Below, piece after piece: positions 5,700 through 7,913 of a stretch of DNA of 7,913 bases. The DNA is from Oscillospiraceae bacterium (lineage in GTDB: Bacteria > Bacillota_A > Clostridia > Oscillospirales > Oscillospiraceae), in NCBI GenBank assembly GCA_017455225.1, contig JAFTBL010000186.1, forward strand, positions 1-7,913, read 5' to 3'. The translations under genes and the position numbers were made by a program. Every line of letters begins with the position of its first letter. Positions within the stretch are counted from its first letter, which is position 1. The notes beneath the pieces are model-generated. The model saw only the letters and a program-made list of their open reading frames with translations. It made no database searches and was not told where the DNA came from.

Positions 5700-5709
5700 G
5701 CTGCGGCCG
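5687..5709 (+). promoter_or_regulatory. GC-rich hairpin centred on a stop codon
   Basis: The arms CGGCCGCGGC (5687-5696) and GCTGCGGCCG (5700-5709) pair over 10 bp with a single G-U wobble. The three-base loop is TGA, the stop codon of the lipoprotein gene (5697-5699). No T-run follows (GAACCATAG), so it is not a standard terminator. It lies 27 bases before the next ATG and might stabilise the upstream message, slow terminating ribosomes or reduce downstream expression. Confidence 0.6.
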
Positions 5710-5736
5710 GAACCATAGAATCGAGGTATTACATAT

Positions 5737-7047
5737 ATGTCTGCTTTTGCACTGCGTTCCTCCTTCGACTGTGGCTGCGGCCACACCCATTCCACCGCGG
5801 TGGAGGATGTGATCGTGGGAAAGGGCGTGCTCTCCCGGCTGGGAGAGGTGCTGGAGCGCTATGGCGCGCGGCGCGCCTTCGTGCTGTCAGACCCCGTTAC
5901 CGACAGGGTGGCCGGGCAGCGGGTCGTTTCCCTCATCCGTCAGGCGGGCGCGGAGGCCGTGCCCTTCGTGTTTCGCAGCTGCCCCAAGCCGTCGGAGGAA
6001 TACCTTGGCTCCGCTGTGGAGCATTATGACCTCTCCTGCGACGCCATTGTTACCGTGGGCTCCGGCGTACTGTGCGACATCGGCAAGATCCTGTCCGCCC
6101 TGACCGGGCGGCCCCATATCGTGGCGGTCACCGCGCCCTCCTGCGACGCCTACGCGGCGGGCACCTCCTCCATGGAGCGGGACGGGCTGAAGGTGTCCAT
6201 CACCACCCGCGCCCCGCAGGTGCTGATCGGCGACAGTGAGATCATGAAGACCGCGCCGGATCGGATGCTGCAGGCGGGGCTGGGCGATATGCTGGCCAAA
6301 TACGTCAGCATCTGCGAGTGGCGCATCAGCCACATCGTCACCGGCGAATACTACTGCCCCACCGTAGCCGATATGGTGCGCCAGGCGCTGGACGAGTGCG
6401 TCAGACACAGCGAGGGACTGATGCGCCGGGAGGACGACGCCGTTTGCGCTGTGTTCGAGGGGCTGGTGCTCAGCGGCGTGGCCATGGCGTATGCCGGGCT
6501 GTCCCGCCCCGCCTCCGGCGCAGAGCACTACATCTCCCACGTGTGGGACATGCGCGCCCTTCAGTTCGGCACTCCCTCCGATCTTCACGGCATCCAGTGC
6601 GGCATCGGCACGCTGATCTGCGCCCGGGTCTACGAGCAGATCAAGTCCGTCGTTCCCAACCGGCAGAAGGCGCTGTCTTATGCCGCCGCCTTTGACCGGG
6701 ACGACTGGGCACGGCAGCTGCGGCAATTCGTGGGCGAGGGCGCCGATGCCATGATCGAAAGTGAGGCCAGGGAGCACAAATACGGCGCAGCCGAGCACAG
6801 GGCGCGGCTGGAGCACATTCTGGCGCACTGGGACGAGATACTGGCCGTGATCGGCGAGGAGCTGCCCTCCGCCGCCCGGATCGAGGCGATCCTGAACGCG
6901 ATAGGCGCGCCCAAAACGCCGGAGGACATCGGCATTGACAGCGCGCTGGTGCCTGCCACATTCCGCTGCGCCAAGGATATCCGGGACAAATACGTTCTGC
7001 CCAGACTCTGCTGGGATCTGGGCATTCTGGATGAGATCACCCTGTAA
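5737..7047 (+). CDS. egsA: sn-glycerol-1-phosphate dehydrogenase (AraM/EgsA type)
   Basis: It reduces dihydroxyacetone phosphate to sn-glycerol-1-phosphate with NAD(P)H in the cytoplasm. The product is the archaeal-lipid stereoisomer; in Bacillus the homologue AraM supplies it for a polyprenyl-glycerol phosphate. At 436 residues it matches bacterial AraM-like proteins, which are longer than archaeal forms. Evidence: VTVGSGVLCDIGK (105-117) and VTAPSCDAYAAGTSS (131-145) for cofactor binding; QAGLGDMLAKY (179-189, metal ligand Asp184); SRPASGAEHYISHVW (256-270, ligand His264); and HGIQCGIGT (284-292, ligand His284). An N-terminal Cys-Gly-Cys-Gly-His-Thr-His (12-18) precedes the fold. GAGG at 5723-5726 lies 10 bases before the ATG. 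It follows the lipoprotein gene after 37 bases, and its stop TAA overlaps the next ribosome site. A generic glycerol dehydrogenase is less likely because SRPASGAEHH/Y-SH is AraM/EgsA-specific. Confidence 0.92.
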   Translation: MSAFALRSSFDCGCGHTHSTAVEDVIVGKGVLSRLGEVLERYGARRAFVLSDPVTDRVAGQRVVSLIRQAGAEAVPFVFRSCPKPSEEYLGSAVEHYDLSCDAIVTVGSGVLCDIGKILSALTGRPHIVAVTAPSCDAYAAGTSSMERDGLKVSITTRAPQVLIGDSEIMKTAPDRMLQAGLGDMLAKYVSICEWRISHIVTGEYYCPTVADMVRQALDECVRHSEGLMRREDDAVCAVFEGLVLSGVAMAYAGLSRPASGAEHYISHVWDMRALQFGTPSDLHGIQCGIGTLICARVYEQIKSVVPNRQKALSYAAAFDRDDWARQLRQFVGEGADAMIESEAREHKYGAAEHRARLEHILAHWDEILAVIGEELPSAARIEAILNAIGAPKTPEDIGIDSALVPATFRCAKDIRDKYVLPRLCWDLGILDEITL

Positions 7048-7059
7048 GGAGTGTGAGAA

Positions 7060-7752
7060 ATGGCGGATAAGTACGAAAGGATCGCCCATACCGGATGGAA
7101 GGATCTGGATCGGGCCGGCAAGATCCAATACATCAAGGACTACTATACCCTGCCCATTATTTTGGGCATCGTTGTGCTGATCTTTGTGGTGTGGGCTGTG
7201 GTATACTTCGGCTTTACCAGCCAGAAGCCGGCGCTGTACGTCATGACTGTGAACGTATCCGCTCCGGCAGAGAAAGAGGCGGAGCTGGAGAAGGAGCTGG
7301 CGGCCTATCTGGAGCTGGGCAGACGGGAAAACGTGGTCTGGGACGACACCACTGCCGCCGGCGGCGAGGAATACAACCTCTTTTTGAAGCTGACCACTCT
7401 GCTGGGCGCTCATGTGCTGGACGCGCTGGTGTTTTCCGATGGCGACAAGGAGATGCTGGAAAATCTGGGCGCCTTCAGCACGCTGCAGGAGGCTCTGGGC
7501 GATGACGCCCTGTCCCGGCTGGAGGCCGCCGGACGGGTGGTGGAGGGTCTGTCCCCCGATCTGGGTGACGGCGAGGCCCGCTATCCCTGCGCCATGGCGG
7601 TGGATCTGACTGGGTCGAAGGCCGCCGCCGACTGGGGCCTTACCCCGCTGAACGGGGAGCACATCTATCTGGCGATCTCGGTGACGCCGGAGCATCCGGA
7701 GGCCGCTGCGGCGCTGATCGATTATCTGCTGGCGCCGGAGCTTGCGCAATGA
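7060..7752 (+). CDS. Membrane-anchored protein with solute-binding-like extracytoplasmic domain; function unknown
   Basis: The 230-residue protein has a basic, soluble N-terminus (1-28, ending KIQYIKDYY), one strong membrane segment (about 30-52) and a C-terminal domain of about 175 residues that should face outward. The pattern KIQYIKDYY followed by the membrane helix recalls a group of small clostridial anchored proteins. The segment HVLDALVFSDGDKEMLENLGAFSTLQEAL (118-146) and the end IYLAISVTPEHPEAAAALIDYLL (202-224) resemble parts of extracellular solute-binding proteins, but the length is only about half of one, so transport is unproven. There is no lipobox. The ribosome site TAAGGAG (7045-7051) includes the stop codon of the preceding dehydrogenase gene and lies 8 bases before the ATG, so the two genes are tightly coupled. 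No enzyme motif is seen. Confidence 0.82.
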   Translation: MADKYERIAHTGWKDLDRAGKIQYIKDYYTLPIILGIVVLIFVVWAVVYFGFTSQKPALYVMTVNVSAPAEKEAELEKELAAYLELGRRENVVWDDTTAAGGEEYNLFLKLTTLLGAHVLDALVFSDGDKEMLENLGAFSTLQEALGDDALSRLEAAGRVVEGLSPDLGDGEARYPCAMAVDLTGSKAAADWGLTPLNGEHIYLAISVTPEHPEAAAALIDYLLAPELAQ

Positions 7753-7765
7753 CCGGTGCGCGGGC

Positions 7766-7776
7766 GCATAATATGC
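7766..7776. promoter_or_regulatory. Small palindrome with -10-like core in the 7753-7807 gap
   Basis: GCATA-A-TATGC is a perfect inverted repeat of 5 bp around one base. It overlaps CATAAT (7767-7772, 5 of 6 of a -10), but the only upstream -35 candidate is TTGCGC (7742-7747), poor and 19 bases away. It may be a weak internal promoter or operator for the gene at 7808, or chance. Confidence 0.25.
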
Positions 7777-7807
7777 AAAGTAACACACCGTGGGAAAGGA
7801 GAACGAT

Positions 7808-7913
7808 ATGAGCCGCGCGGAAGCCATGGAGCAATACCGCCTTGCCCTCAAGCGCGGGCAGAAGTATTACAAGGAGTGCCTCAGCGACGGCGTGTACCCC
7901 TATCCGCAGGTGC
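7808..7913 (+). CDS. N-terminal fragment of an unidentified protein (runs off the window)
   Basis: Thirty-five complete codons are visible, and the frame is open to the last base. The start is supported by AAAGGAGA at 7795-7802, with the AGGAG core 6 bases before the ATG. The peptide begins MSRAEAMEQYRLALKRGQKYY and continues to YPYPQV. It has no signal peptide; the first 25 residues look like a basic amphipathic helix. From memory, this start resembles a group of large clostridial proteins with a ParB-like N-terminal region, sometimes joined to a Bmp/PBP-type substrate-binding domain, but 35 residues are too few to be sure. It follows the membrane-anchored protein gene after 55 bases with no terminator, so it probably belongs to the same operon. 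Confidence 0.75.
   Translation, partial: MSRAEAMEQYRLALKRGQKYYKECLSDGVYPYPQV

Noticed and set aside
5687..5709. Intrinsic terminator after the lipoprotein gene
   Set aside because: The stem is strong, but no T-run follows and the next gene starts 27 bases later with its own ribosome site.
5887..7851. A 654-codon open frame on the minus strand covering egsA, the anchored protein gene and the following gap
   Set aside because: It is opposite well-supported genes in a GC-rich region where stop codons are rare in such frames. Its translation is rich in His, Gly and Gln without any recognisable motif, and it crosses gene boundaries and ribosome sites.
1..7913. Defence, CRISPR, phage or transposon content
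   Set aside because: No repeat arrays, transposase or integrase motifs, terminal inverted repeats, tRNA genes or nuclease domains were seen on either strand; gene style is uniform across the window.

Overview
The window is GC-rich bacterial DNA with strong Shine-Dalgarno sequences, short gaps between genes and several Firmicutes-type families: a DUF624/YesL membrane protein, an AraM-type glycerol-1-phosphate dehydrogenase, and lipoproteins or anchored proteins typical of Clostridia. The best guess is a high-GC member of the Clostridia, for example the Oscillospiraceae or a related gut lineage. This is inferred from protein character only; no rRNA or other marker gene is present.

Layout. (1) Positions 1-1244 (+) hold the 3' part of a dihydropyrimidinase/D-hydantoinase gene and a small three-segment membrane protein of unknown function, ending at a strong intrinsic terminator (1254-1284). 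(2) Positions 1288-2925 (-) hold pfkA (ATP-dependent 6-phosphofructokinase) and, 3 bases downstream, a YesL-like membrane protein. This unit converges on the same terminator. (3) Positions 2926-3092 are a divergent promoter region with a clear extended -10 promoter on each strand. (4) Positions 3093-7913 (+) are a probable operon: an 86-residue unknown protein, overlapping by ATGA with trkH (K+ transporter membrane subunit), an SGNH-hydrolase-like lipoprotein, an NAD(P)-dependent sn-glycerol-1-phosphate dehydrogenase, a single-pass membrane-anchored protein with a solute-binding-like tail, and the first 35 codons of another gene.

How the genes relate. The minus-strand unit links glycolytic flux control to a small membrane protein. 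The plus-strand unit combines potassium uptake, envelope-facing proteins and production of glycerol-1-phosphate, the stereoisomer best known from archaeal lipids. This suggests an envelope-related theme, but no shared pathway can be proven from the window.

Nothing here is clearly a new defence or mobile system: there are no transposases, CRISPR arrays, integrases or tRNA genes. The points most worth a second look are the bacterial glycerol-1-phosphate dehydrogenase and its neighbours, the unknown 86-residue protein coupled to trkH without a visible trkA, the apparently eroded allosteric effector site of PfkA, and a GC-rich hairpin whose loop is exactly a stop codon.
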